Shown here in pieces: positions 51,301 to 62,930 of a stretch of DNA of 64,000 nt. The translations under genes and the position numbers were made by a program. This DNA comes from Argopecten irradians (Eukaryota > Mollusca > Bivalvia > Pectinida > Pectinidae): contig NC_091144.1 of the NCBI RefSeq assembly GCF_041381155.1, positions 248,001 through 312,000 on the forward strand, written 5' to 3'. The notes beneath the pieces are model-generated. The model ran no database searches, was not told where the DNA came from, and saw only the letters and a program-made list of their open reading frames with translations. Numbering within the stretch: the first letter of the stretch is position 1; every line of letters begins with the position of its first letter.

Positions 51301-54300
51301 AACCCTGCTTCTGGTATTTTCTCATGACGGCTGGATAACCCTACTTGTGGTATGTTCTCATGGCGACCATATAACCCTGCTTGTTGTATGTTCTCATGGC
51401 AGCCATATAACCCTGCTTGTGGCATGTTCTTATGGCGACAGTATAACCCTGCTTGTAGTATGTTGTCATGGCGACCGTATAACCCTGCTTCTAGTATTTT
51501 CTCATGACGGCCGTATAACCCTACTTGTTGGATGTTCTCATGGCGGCTTTATAACTCTGCTTATGGTATGTTTTCATGGCGGTAGTATAACTCTGCTTGT
51601 GGTATATTCTCATGGAGGCAGTATAACCCTGCTTGTGGTGTGTTCTCATGGCGACGGGTATAACCCTGATTCTGGTATATAATCATGGCGGCCGTATAAC
51701 CTTGCATCTGCTATGTTCTCATGGGGCCGTGTAACCCTTCTGGTATATTCTCATGGCGGTCATATAACACTGCATCTGGTTATGTTCTCATGGCGTCAAA
51801 ATAACCCTGCTTGTGGTATGTTCTCATGACGACATTATAACCCTGCTTGTGGTATGGTCTCACGGAGGCCGTATAAACCTGCTTGTGGTATATTATCATG
51901 GCGGCAGTATAACCCTGATTGTTGGTATATTCTCATGGCGACGGGTATAACCCTGCATCTGGTATATAATCATGGCGGCAGTACAACCACTGCTTCTGGT
52001 ATGTTCTCATGGTGTGGACGTATACTTCTGCTTTTGGTATGTTCTCATTGCGGCCATATAACCCTGCCTCGTGATATGTTTCTCATGGCGTCAAAACAAC
52101 CCTGCTTCTGGTATGTTCTCATGACGACATTATAACCCTGCTTGTGGTATGTTCTCACGGCGGCCGTATACACCTACTTCTGGTATATTGTCATGGCGGC
52201 AGTATGATCCTGCTGGTGGAATGTTCTCATGGCGGCCATATAACCCTGCGCATGAAATGTTCTCGTGGCGGCTGTATAACCCTGTTCCAGTATGTTCTCA
52301 TGGGGCCCGTATAACCCTGCATCTGGTATGTTCTCATGGCGGCCATATAACCCTGCTTGTGATATATTCTCATTGCGGCACTATCACCCTGTTTGTGGTA
52401 TGTTCTCATGACGGCCGTATAACTCTGCTTGTGATATGTTTTCATGGCGGCAGTATCACCCTGATTGTGGTATGTTCTAATGGCGGCCATATAACTCTGC
52501 TTGTGGTATGTTCTCATTGCGGCACTATCTCCCTGTTTGTGGTATGTTATCATTGCGGAAATATAACTCTGCTTGTGGTATGTTATCATGGCGGCAGTAT
52601 AACCCTTTTTGTGGTATGCTATCATGGCGGCTATACATCTCTACTTGTGGTATGTTCTCATGGCGGCCATATAACTCTGCTTGTGGTATATTCTCATTGC
52701 TGCATTATCACCTTGTTTGTGGTATGTTCTCATGGCGGAAATATAACTCTGCTTGTGGTATGTTTTCATGGCGGCAGTATCACCCTGTTTGTGATATGTT
52801 CTCGTGGCGGCCATATAACTCTGCTTATGGTATATTCTCATGGCGGCAGTATCACCTGTTTGTAGTATCACCCATGTTCTCATGGCGACAGTATAAACCC
52901 GCTTGTGGTATGCTCTCATGGCGGCAGTATAACCCTGCTTGTGGTATATTATCATGGCAGCAGTATAACCCTGCCTCTGGTGTGTTCTCATGGCGGCAGT
53001 ATAAGCCTGCTTGTGGTATGTTCTCATGGCGGCAGTATAACCCTGCTTGTGGTATGTTCTCATGGCGGCCATATACCTCTGCTTGTGGTATGTTCTCATG
53101 GCGGCCATATAACTCTGCTTTTGGTATGTTCTCATGACGGCAGTATAACCCTGCTTGTGGTATGTTCTCATGACGACATTATAACCCTGCTTGTGGTATG
53201 TTCTCACGGCGGCCGTATACACCTACTTCTGGTATATTGTCATGGCGGCTGTATGATCCTGCTGGTGGAATGTTCTCATGGCGGCCATATAACCCTGCGC
53301 ATGAAATGTTCTCGTGGCGGCTGTATAACCCTGTTCCAGTATGTTCTCATGGGGCCCGTATAACCCTGCATCTGGTATGTTCTCATGGCGGCCATATAAC
53401 CCTGCTTGTGATATATTCTCATTGCGGCAGTATCACCCTGTTTATGATATGTTCTCCTGGCGGCCGTATAACTCTGCTTGTGATATGTTTTCATGACGGC
53501 AGTATCACCCTGATTGTGGTATGTTCTAATGGCGGCCATATAACTCTGCTTGTGGTATATTCTCATAGCGGCACTATCACCTTGTTTGTGGTATGTTATC
53601 ATTGCGGAAATATAACTCTGCTTGTGGTATGTTATCGTGGCGGCAGTATAACCCTTTTTGTGGTATGCTATCATGGCGGCTATACAACTCTGCTTGTGGT
53701 ATGTTCTCATGTCGGCCATATAACTCTGCTTGTGGTATATTCTCATTGCTGCATTATCACCTTGTTTGTGGTATGTTCTCATGGCGGAAATATAACTCTG
53801 CTTGTGGTATGTTTTCATGGAGGCAGTATCACCCTGTTTGTGATATGTTCTCGTGGCGGCCATATAACTCTGCTTATGGTATATTCTCATGGCGGCAGTA
53901 TCACCTGTTTGTAGTATCACCCATGTTCTCATGGCGACAGTATAAACCCGCTTGTGGTATGCTCTCATGGCGGCAGTATAACCATGCTTGTGGTATGTTC
54001 TCATGGCAGCAGTATAACCCTGCCTCTGGTGTGTTCTCATGGCGGCAGTATAACCCTGCTTGTGGTATGTTCTCATGGCGGCAGTATAACCCTGCTTGTG
54101 GTATATTCTCATGGCGGCCATATACCTCTGCTTGTGGTATGTTCTCATGGCGGCCATATAACTCTGCTTGTGGTATGTTCTCATGACGGCAGTATAACCC
54201 TGCTTGTGGTATGTTCTCATGGCGGCCATATAACTCTGCTTGTGGTATGTTCTCATGGCGGCAGTATAACCCTGTTTGTGGTATGTTCTCATGGCGGCAG

Positions 54301-57300
54301 TATAACCCTGCTTCTGGTATGTTATCATGGCGGCAATATAACCCTGCTTTTGGTGTGTTCCCATGGCGACAGTATAATCCTGCTTCTCTTATGTTCTAAT
54401 AGCGGCAGCATAACCCTGCTGGGTGTATATTTTCATGGCGGTAATATAACCCTGCTTGGTGTATATTCCCTTTTTCTGGTATATTCTCATGACGGCAGTA
54501 AAACACTGCTTGATGTATGTTCTCATGTAGGCCATATAACCCTGCTTGTGGTATGTTCCCATGTCGGCCATTTAACCCTGCTTCTGGTATTTTCTCATGA
54601 CGGCTTTATAACCCTACTTTTGGGATGTTCTCATGACTGCCATATAACCATGCTAGTGGCATGTTCTCATGGCGGCAGTATCATCCTGTTTGTGGTATGT
54701 TCTCTTGGCGGCCATATAACTCTGCTTGTGGTATGTTTCTTATTGCGACAGTATCACTTTGTTTGTGGTATGTTCTCATGGCAGCCATATAACTCTGCTT
54801 GTGGTATGTTTTCATGGCGGCAGTATAACCCTGCTGGTGGTATCTTTTCATGGCGGCCGTTATACCCTGCTTCTAGCATTTTCTCATGACGGCCGTATAA
54901 CCCTACTTGTTGGATGTTCTCATGGCGGCTTTATAACTTGCTTTTTATGGTAGGGTTTTAATGGCGGCCGTATCAACCTGCTTCTGGTATATTCTCACTG
55001 GAGGCAGTTTAACCCTGCTTGTGGTGTGTTATCATGGCGGCCGTATAACCTTGCATCTGATATATTCTCATGGAGGCCATATAACACTGCTTCTGGTATG
55101 TTCTGATGGCGGCCATATAACCTGCGCATGATATATTATCATGGCGGCCGTATAACCCTGTTCCAGTATGTTCTCATGGGGCCCGTATAACCCTGCATCT
55201 GGTATGTTCTCATGACGGCCGTATAACCCTTCTTCTGGTATGTTCTCATGGCGGCAGTATAACCCCGCTTGTGGTATGTTTTCATGGCGGCAGTATCACC
55301 CTGTGTGTGGTATGTTCTCATAGCGGTAGTATAACCCTGCTTCTGGTATATATTTAAATGGCGGTAATATAGCCCTGCTTCTGGTATGTTCTCATGGCGG
55401 CAGTTTCACCCTGCTGGTGGTTTATTTTCATGGCGGCCATATAACCCTGCTTGTTTTATGTTCTTATGGCGGAATTATCACCCTGTTTCTTGTATATTCT
55501 TATGACGGCAGTATAACACTGCTTGTTGTATGTTCTCATGTCGGCCATATAACGCTGCTTGTGGTATGTTTTCATGTCGGCCGTATAACCCTACTTCTGG
55601 TATTTTCACATGACGACCGTATAATCCTACTTGTGGGATGTTCTCATGGCGGCCTTATAACTGTGCTGGTGGTATGTTCTCATGGCTGCCATATAACCCT
55701 GCTTGTGGCATGTTCTCATGGCGCCAGTATCATCCTGTTTGTGGTATGTTCTCATGGCGGCCATATAACTCCGCTTGGTTGTCATTGCGGCAGTATCACT
55801 TTGTTTGTGGTATGTTCTCATGGTGGCTATATAACTCTGCTTGTGGTATGTTTATTATGGTGGTAGTATAACCCTACTGGTGGTATATTTTCATGACGGC
55901 CATATAACATTGCTTGTGGTATGTTCTCATGGCGACAGTATAGCCCTGCTACTGGTATGTTCTCATGTCAGCCATATCACCCTGCTTGTGGTATGTTTTC
56001 ATGTCGGCTGTATAACCCTGCTTGTGGTATGTTCTCATGTCGACAGTATAGCCCTGCTTCTGGTATGTTCTCATGACGACCGTATAACCCTGCTTGTGGT
56101 ATGTTCTCATAGCGGCAGTATAACCCTGCTTGTGGCATGTTCTCATGGCGGCAGTATAACCCTGCTTGTGGTATGTTCTCATGGCGGCAGTATAACCCTG
56201 CTTGTGGTATGTTCTCATAGCGGCAGTATAACCCTGCTTGTGGTATGTTCTCATGGCGGCAGTATAACCCTGCTGGTGGTATATTTTCATGGCGGCCTTA
56301 TAACCCTGCTTGTTGTATGTTCTCATGACGTCAGTATAGCCCTGTTTGTGGTATGTTCTAATGTCGGCAATATAACCCTGCTTCTGGTATTTTCTCATGA
56401 CGGCCGTATACCTTCTTGTGGGGATGTTCTCCTGGCGACCATATAACCCTGCTTGTGGGTATATTTTCATGGCGGCCGTTATAACCCTACTTGTGGTATG
56501 TTCTCATGGCTGCCATATAACTCTGCTTGTGGTATGTTCTCCTTGCGACCATATAACCCTGCTTGTGGTATGTTCTCATATCGGCCGTATAACCCTGCAT
56601 CTGGTATTTTCTCATGACGGCCGTATAACCTACTTGTGGGATGTTCTCCTGGCGACCATATAACTCTGCTTGTGGTATATTTTCATGACGGCCATATAAC
56701 ATTGCTTGTGGTATGTTCTCATGGCGACAGTATAGCCCTGCTACTGGTATGTTCTCATGTCAGCCATATCACCCTGCTTGTGGTATGTTCTCATGTCGGC
56801 TGTATAACCCTGCTTGTGGTATGTTCTCATGTCGACAGTATAGCCCTGCTTCTGGTATGTTCTCATGACGGCCGTATAACCCTACTTGTGAGATGTTCTC
56901 ATGGCTACCATATAACTTTGCTTGTGGCATGTTCTCATGGCGGCAATATAACCCTGCTTGTGGTATGTTCTCATGGCGGCAGTATAACCCTGCTTGTGGT
57001 ATGTTCTCATAGCGGCAGTATAACCCTGCTTGTGGTATGTTCTCATGGCGGCAGTTTAACCCTGCTGGTGGTATATTTTCATGGCGGCCTTATAACCCTG
57101 CTTGTTGTATGTTCTCATGACGTCAGTATAGCCCTGTTTGTGGTATGTTCTAATGTCGGCCGTATAACCCTGCTTCTGGTATTTTCTCATGACGGCCGTA
57201 TACCTTCTTGTGGGATGTTCTCCTGGCGACCATATCACCCTGCTTGTGGTATATTTTCATGGCGGCCGTATAACCCTACTTGTGGTATGTTCTCATGGCT

Positions 57301-57941
57301 GCCATATAACTCTGCTTGTGGTATGTTCTCCTTGCGACCATATAACCCTGCTTGTGGTATGTTCTCATGTCGGCCGTATAACCCTGCATCTGGTATTTTC
57401 TCATGACGGCCGTATAACCTACTTGTGGGATTTTCTCCTGGCGACCATATAACTCTGCTTGTGGTATATTTTCATGGCGGCCGTATAACCCTACTTGTGG
57501 TATGTTCTCATGGCTGCCGTATAACCCTATTGTGGGATGGTCTCATGGCAGCCGTATAACCTTATTTGTGGTATGTTCTCATGTCGGACGTATGACCCTG
57601 CTTGTGGCATGTTCTCATGGCGACAGTATAGCCCTGGTATTTTTTCATGACGGCCGACTAACCCTACTTGTGATATGTTCTCATGGCTGCCATATAACCC
57701 TGCTTATGGTATGTTCTCATGGCGGCCATATAACCCTGCTTATGGTATGGTATGTTCTCATGGCGGTCATATAACCCTGCTTTTGATATGTTCTCATGGC
57801 GGCCATATAACCCTGCTTATGGTATGTTCTCATGTCAGCCGTACAACCCTGATTCTGGCATTTTCTCATGGCGACCGAATAACCCTGCTTCTGGTATTTT
57901 CTCATGACGCCCATAAAACCCTGCTTCTGGTAATTTCTCAC
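48305..57941. repeat. Minisatellite array with a 36-bp unit and higher-order repeats, about 9.6 kb
   Basis: The unit contains ggtatgttctcatggcggcc and then gtataaccctgcttgt, roughly 265 copies. The commonest variable spot is ggcggcc-gt, ggcggca-gt or ggcggcc-at. Since 36 is a multiple of three, most frames stay open for long stretches on both strands (up to 405 codons plus at 50040-51257; 362 minus at 53276-54364), encoding 12-residue repeats. Higher-order copies are clear: one block begins at 52171 and 53220 (1049 bp apart) with an earlier relative at 49117, and another begins at 55891 and 56683 (792 bp, exactly 22 units). I see no sign that the open frames are genes. Confidence 0.96.
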
Positions 57942-58638
57942 CGCGTGAATTCTTACTAGAGTGTGACGTCAACATGTACATGTTCTGAAAAGCAATATTT
58001 CTCAAACTTAAAAACAAGTCAATGTCTAGATTTAATTACTCCTCTCTGACATTACTTATCAACAGACATAGCTAATTACATAGCTATGTTCATTTTCTTT
58101 AATTACATCTAAAATGAATCATCTACCTGCCTAATGCTGATATATTGTGAGAAAATGTGTACAGTATAAGTAATAAGCTACTTTACATTAAGGTATAATG
58201 ATTTTACCTGATAACAGATACAAAGGACGGCTTGGTGATACTTGATATGCAGATTACTACTACTGGAAGTTTAGATGAGTTTGAAGGGGTAACACTATAT
58301 AGTTTGATTAAAATACTATTTTCTTCACGGATTTAGTTGTTACTATTGGGGCAGTATGATAGATATTATCGAAATTCGATTTAAGAGAAATAAATACATG
58401 TTTAAAACCATGTCCATGCCACTTTGGTATTCAATAAGATATATGTTATTAGTTTCGTTGACAAAATGGCGAATAAGTTCAGTAGAGGTAAACACTGATA
58501 GGAATATATAGTTAACGCTTTTCGTAAAAAACACATTGTTTTTTTACATGTAAAAGGTTTAAGGCTGATGATAGAAAAAACTCTCTTTGATTTTTTGTTT
58601 ATGGATTATCGAATTTTAATTATTATTAGTAACGCCAG
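57942..58638. other. Probable intronic DNA upstream of the first RRM exon
   Basis: AT-rich with no recognised exon. A TGACGTCA palindrome lies at 57964-57971, right after the array. Confidence 0.5.
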
Positions 58639-58827
58639 ATGTTGAAAAGGAGGAAGAAGGGGAAAAAGGCCCGACACGAATGATTAAAGTCACAGGATTT
58701 TCAGTACAGACCACTAAAGAGCTTCTGACATGTTTTTTTGAAAATAAAAAGAGAAGCGGAGGTGGTGATATTGAAGAAATGGACTATCATGGTGATTGTG
58801 CAGTCATAACATTTGAAAACCCAGAAG
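58639..58827 (+). CDS. PARP14/PARP10-like RRM exon, first copy
   Basis: The exon is bounded by the acceptor aacgccag and the donor gaag|gttaga, phase 1 at both ends (189 bases, 63 codons). It reads VEKEEEGEKG, then TRMIKVTGFSVQTTKELLTC, FFENKKRSGGGDIEE, and AVITFENPE. The pattern [IV]-K-V-x-G, TT-x-E/K-L, FFEN-K-x-SGGG-D-I and A-x-ITFE is that of the RNA-recognition-like domains of PARP14 and PARP10, antiviral mono-ADP-ribosyltransferases that act in the cytosol and nucleus. It lacks the catalytic domain, which would lie outside the window. Joining to 59331 supplies the rest of the domain (VVDRILQKS...). A short acidic and lysine-rich linker precedes the domain. It is either a PARP14-like gene or one of the RRM-only relatives. 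Confidence 0.8.
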
Positions 58828-58894
58828 GTTAGAAACATTCTAAGAAAGATTAATGACATCAATGAAGTTGTTTGCGTGAAATATTCCACTTGGT

Positions 58895-59245
58895 ACGATT
58901 ATAACTCCAAAACCGCTAATTAACGCAGATCCAGGACATTTTCTTAATATATCAGACAAATGCCCTAGTTGTACCTTTTGCTATTGTGGACCTTCCATGT
59001 TAAATGGGTTTTTTTTTGTTACCATGAAAACTTTGTAAACAAATACCAAATTACTGTTTCTTTTTGTCTCCTGGCTATAACTACAAAACCGTTCAACGCA
59101 GCACCATAAAACTATTTTATATATCAGACAAGTGTCCTAGTTGTACCTTTTGCTGTTGCGGACCTTCCAACTTTTGGTGTTTTCTGTTACCATGGAAACT
59201 CAGTCAAAAATACCAAATTACAGTTTTTTTTGTTACCTGCTGTTA
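58895..59245. repeat. Intronic tandem duplication of about 172 bp
   Basis: The phrases 'atatatcagacaa.tg.cctag', 'ttgtaccttttgct.ttg', 'ggaccttcca', 'gttaccatg.aaact' and 'ataccaaatta' occur twice, offset by 172 bp (58971 and 59143 for gtacctttt). The copies differ by substitutions and indels. It lies inside the intron between the two RRM exons. Confidence 0.8.
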
Positions 59246-59330
59246 TTTTTTTCAGTTTTAAAATACCCGCATATTCAATTTTTTATTATTTTTTTATTTT
59301 AATATTTTCATTTTTTATTTCTTATTTCAG

Positions 59331-59564
59331 TGGTTGATCGTATTCTGCAGAAATCACCTTTATCCCTGGATGATCAACAGATTGTAGTTGAGCGATTCAA
59401 GGAAGAAGCGTCGAGGATGATAAAAGTGACAGGAATACCACGCCAGACCACAGAGGAGAATCTCACATTGTTTTTTGAGAATAAAAGAATGTCTGGGGGT
59501 GGTGACATTGTTAAAGTGGACTTCAATCGAGACTGGGCTATCATAACATTTGAGGACAGTGAAG
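59331..59564 (+). CDS. PARP14/PARP10-like RRM exon, second copy
   Basis: The acceptor is cttatttcag after a long T-rich tract and the donor is gaag|gtaatt. The exon is 234 bases, 78 codons, phase 1 at both ends. It opens with VDRILQKSPLSLDDQQIVVE, which completes the RRM begun in the previous exon, then RFKEEASRM, IKVTGIPRQTTEENLTLFFE, NKRMSGGGDI, VKVDFN and DWAIITFEDSEG of the next RRM. This second RRM would be completed by a further phase-1 exon that I could not find in the window. The frame closes shortly after the donor, as expected of intron. The spliced product would be a protein with RRMs in tandem, as in PARP14. Confidence 0.88.
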
Positions 59565-59620
59565 GTAATTATAGATAATTCTTATTCTTTGGGAAAAACC
59601 CATCGTTTTCAGTATCAAAC

Positions 59621-59784
59621 ATATAGGGATTGGATTTCGTTTTTATGTTAACCATGCTTGTATGGAGCAATTCCTCTAAGAATATATTCTATGGGGCGCG
59701 TTAGCGCCCAATATTGAATATATTCTTAGAGGAATTGCTCCATACAAGCATGGTTAACATAAAAATGGAATCCAATCCCTATAT
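59621..59784. mobile_element. Near-perfect foldback element (164 bp)
   Basis: The arms are about 70 bp. The left starts atatagggattgg and includes tgttaaccatgcttgtatgg and agcaattcctctaagaatat. The right is the inverse, ending ccaatccctatat. The short loop contains a further stem, ggcgc-gtta-gcgcc. The arms differ at very few positions, suggesting a young or gene-converted element. No target duplication was seen. It lies in the intron 57 bp after the second RRM exon. Confidence 0.88.
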
Positions 59785-61636
59785 TTACACTCACACGACT
59801 TTTTATTGATATTTTATGCAATAAAATCATCATTTGAAAGTGACGTAATTATTCAATAAAAGTCGGTCAAAAGTGGGAGGAGCTTACTCAATTGAACAGC
59901 GAATGATGACGCTGCACGTAAGGTAGAATTATTCATCCGCGACGACAAAAAAGTTCAATATTTTATTGTAAAATAAACATGACAAACAGAGTAAATTTCA
60001 GAGATACTTTTATTTAATCAGATCAGAACTTTAAGTAGGTATTAAATTTTGCAAAAAGTTCATATATAGCGTAATAACATAAAGTATTTGTTCTCGGCCA
60101 CATGTGTGAACTCGGTGACCGTTATTGTGCAGCGAGGCGAGGCTGACGCACGCTTACACAGTGGAGTTTTCCGAAGTTGTCAAAACACCAGTGTTCAAGT
60201 AGCTAAATTTGTTTGAGATTGTCGTCTGACTTGACGATATTACATCCTTCGGAGCCATGTGATTATATAATCTACGCTTATATCCATTGCCATCTAGGCT
60301 ATAGATGGAACAACTTGTGTTCGATGGATATAATGTATTTGTGGTGACGCGTAACTGTCAAACACGTGGATTACTAGCGGTGCATGTTTTATAATACACA
60401 TGATTAAATTCTCAAAGAACAAAGACAAGAGGATATGTTTATAACTGACCTCTATCAGAAGGTCTCACGCCCGTCCACCCAAAAGACTCGATCGTATGAC
60501 GAACACAGACACAGAGGTAATGTTAACATTTGACACCCATCATTTTTAACAAAAATGAAAGCACGTCGCCCCGGTCGGGATATTTTTCCGTTTCTGTATA
60601 CAATTGTTAATTTAAAAATTGTTTGAATCATATATAAATATAAAACATGTATTTATTGTTTACATTTTTCCAAAATTCTATGAAAAACAACAATATACAC
60701 GTAATGTTGCATCAAAATGTAAACAAAGCCATGTGTTTGTTTAAAAAAAGTAGTCCTTTTACGTTGCATAGAACATTTTCTTACGCAAGTTCAAAGTTCA
60801 ATGTTACCATGCAGTTATGGTAAACAAAATCGGCTAGTATTAGCGTATAGTGACCAAGCATAGCAAGTGTAAATATATACTTGTATAACAAATTAATATT
60901 CTTAATTACGAAATATATTGATTATATAGGTGATTGATTGCAGTTTTCGTATTTTACGTGGCCCAAATGACGGATAAGCTTATACAAGGATGCGCCGTTC
61001 GTCTAAAGTTCCTTTATATCGCTACTATGCATAGAGTTCTGTGTATGATTGTGACTAAATTTGACACATCACTGTTTGCTGTGATGTATAGTGATTTCAG
61101 CGGCATAATTCACTTATAGAATGGCAAGGATTCCACTTTCACATTAATATACTATACCAAGGACACACAGCACAAATAGCTCACAGAAGTCGTCCGTATA
61201 TATAAGAGCGATATACGGACGAAAATAAAAAAAAATGATAAAAGCATAATTTGACTTGATAATAATAAGTAATGACTTGTATTACATTTCCGCTTTCAAT
61301 TTCAACAAAAAATTATTTCAATTAAATTGAAAAGGTATTGGACAAAGGCAATGCCTATGTAAGTTCTCTCCCTGGTAACAAATAGCGCGCTTCATGGAAT
61401 TTGCCTCTACCCAGTTTGCATTCATATTGGCTATGGATGACAACTAAATGCTTAAATATATATTTGGTTACAATTTTACAATGAAATTCCAAAGGATTTT
61501 GTATCTATAATGAATTAATCATCCGTTACCGTCATGGATGGAAAAGCCATTTCAACATCCGTTTTCCGTGATCGATGGTACGGAAATTGTGACGTCACAA
61601 TGATAATGACGTCATAAAAAGCGCTTGAAAGCCTTT
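59785..61636. other. Probable intronic DNA, no exon recognised
   Basis: A short inverted repeat lies at 59797-59864 (cgactttttattga facing tcaataaaagtcg). A 61-codon open stretch at 60934-61119 with a plausible acceptor at 60942 was considered as the next RRM exon but lacks the expected sequence. Two TGACGTCA palindromes lie at 61590-61597 and 61607-61614. Confidence 0.45.
61590..61614. promoter_or_regulatory. Pair of CRE-type palindromes
   Basis: TGACGTCA occurs twice, 17 bases apart start to start. This is the full consensus for CREB/ATF proteins. They may equally be part of a repeat, and no transcription start is evident nearby. Confidence 0.3.
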
Positions 61637-62035
61637 CCATCTATGTAGAGGATTTAATTCTACCGTTTCTAGAATTTCAAAAGAAGTTTTTTTTAAGTTT
61701 TAGCCTATCCTATTTGACCCCCCTTAGCCGCATCCCTCAGGTCCCTGGGGGTCAGTAAAGGAAAATTTGTTAATAGGATTCAATGGCCATCTCATACTGT
61801 TAATTCTGACAACATTTGACTCATTTTCTATTACAAATGACCAAATAATGCTCAAAAATGTGTTTTACCTATAAATAATAGTAAACTTGATCCCCTCCCC
61901 AGGGGGAAACGTGACTCCATCTATGAAGAGTATTTGATTCTACCATTTTCAGAATTTTAGAAGAAGATTGTTGAAGTTTTAGCCTATTTGACATCTTTTT
62001 ACCCAAACCCTCAGGTCCCTAGGGGGGTACCATAT
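61637..62035. repeat. Direct repeat of about 115 bp, offset 280 bp
   Basis: The phrases 'ccatctatg.agag.atttaa', 'ttctacc.ttt', 'gaagttttagcctat' and 'ccctcaggtccctggggg' occur near 61637-61755 and 61917-62030. The style (gaccccc, ccctcaggtccctgggggtc) resembles the bivalve repeats at 21330 and 23870. Confidence 0.75.
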
Positions 62036-62392
62036 AATTCATTATTTTGATTGATTTTTAATAAGTAAAATCAATGATAATAAAAGACAATATATCCAGG
62101 CTGGACACTCAATTTCTTACAAATACATACAATTTTAGAGAACAAGAAATATTAAACAGTTTTTTACAGAGAAAAAAAACACCAAAATAACACTATTGCT
62201 ATAATCAAGTTAAAATAACCAGAATTCATTTAATACATGTTATCTTTATTTCATTTAGCAAATAGGCTAAAAAGCCTTTGTGCAAAACTAATACAGACAT
62301 GACAATGGTAAACAGACTTTTCTGGAAAAAGGATGTACACTATATATATAAATCAAAAAGAAATCAGCGAAAGGATACACACATCAAATATA
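62036..62392. other. Possible LINE 3' UTR, minus strand
   Basis: On the minus strand this follows the LINE coding relic at 62393-62930 and contains 'gctaaatgaaataaagataa', an AATAAA-type signal near 62256. Otherwise AT-rich. Confidence 0.4.
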
Positions 62393-62930
62393 TCAATTAT
62401 CAAATAATATTGAATTTCTAACTTCATTAGCTCTGTGAACAAAGATAGCTAAATTTTCAACAATGCTACTATGTTATGAAGTCAAGAGATCTATAAATTT
62501 AGTCATATTAGACCTAAACCAAAATTTCTTTTTTAACAGTTTTTATCTAATATCTACATAAATAGGACATTCCAAGATAAAATGATGTTCATCTTCAATT
62601 TTTGCACAATTGAAACAATATCTCAAATCGACTGGAATTGGATTAGGCTTATGCCACCGGCTTTTTTCTATGTACAATCTATGTGATGATGTTCTAATCT
62701 TCGTTGGAGCTTTTCTATATTTTTCAATATTTGCAGTAACTGTTACCCCCATTTTATCAAAAAGAAACTATTTTTCCTCATGTAGACAAACAAATTGTCA
62801 CAATATAGACAATATTGTTCTGACCGAATACTCAATCCATAACAAAACATAATGTTTTCTGTTTTCGCAATTCTTTTAGTGATATTGAACATTTTGCTAG
62901 AAAATATACATTTAAAAATAAACAATTAGC
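62393..62930 (-). pseudogene. Non-LTR retrotransposon (LINE) 3' end fragment, decayed
   Basis: The minus-strand translation of 62543-62752 includes KIRTSSHRLYIEKSRWHKPN, RYCFNCAKIEDEHHFILECP and YVDIR. This is the HRLxIExxRW ... CxxC ... IEDEHHFxxxCPxY motif at the C-terminus of many mollusc LINE ORF2 proteins. A further frame-compatible tail (MTKFIDLLTS, a stop, then IVENLAIFVHRANEVRNS) extends to about 62393. Stops and frame changes upstream show it is a dead 5'-truncated copy. A plus-strand relative is at 4220-4600. Confidence 0.75.

Noticed and set aside
48452-57959. Many open frames of 60-405 codons in the 36-bp array
   Set aside because: Open frames occur in several frames at once on both strands, with 12-residue repeats and no unique domain or splice context.
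60934-61119. Next RRM exon of the PARP14-like gene
   Set aside because: An acceptor-like gattgattgcag is present, but the peptide lacks the expected RRM tail pattern (V.DRIL.KS...L....I.V).
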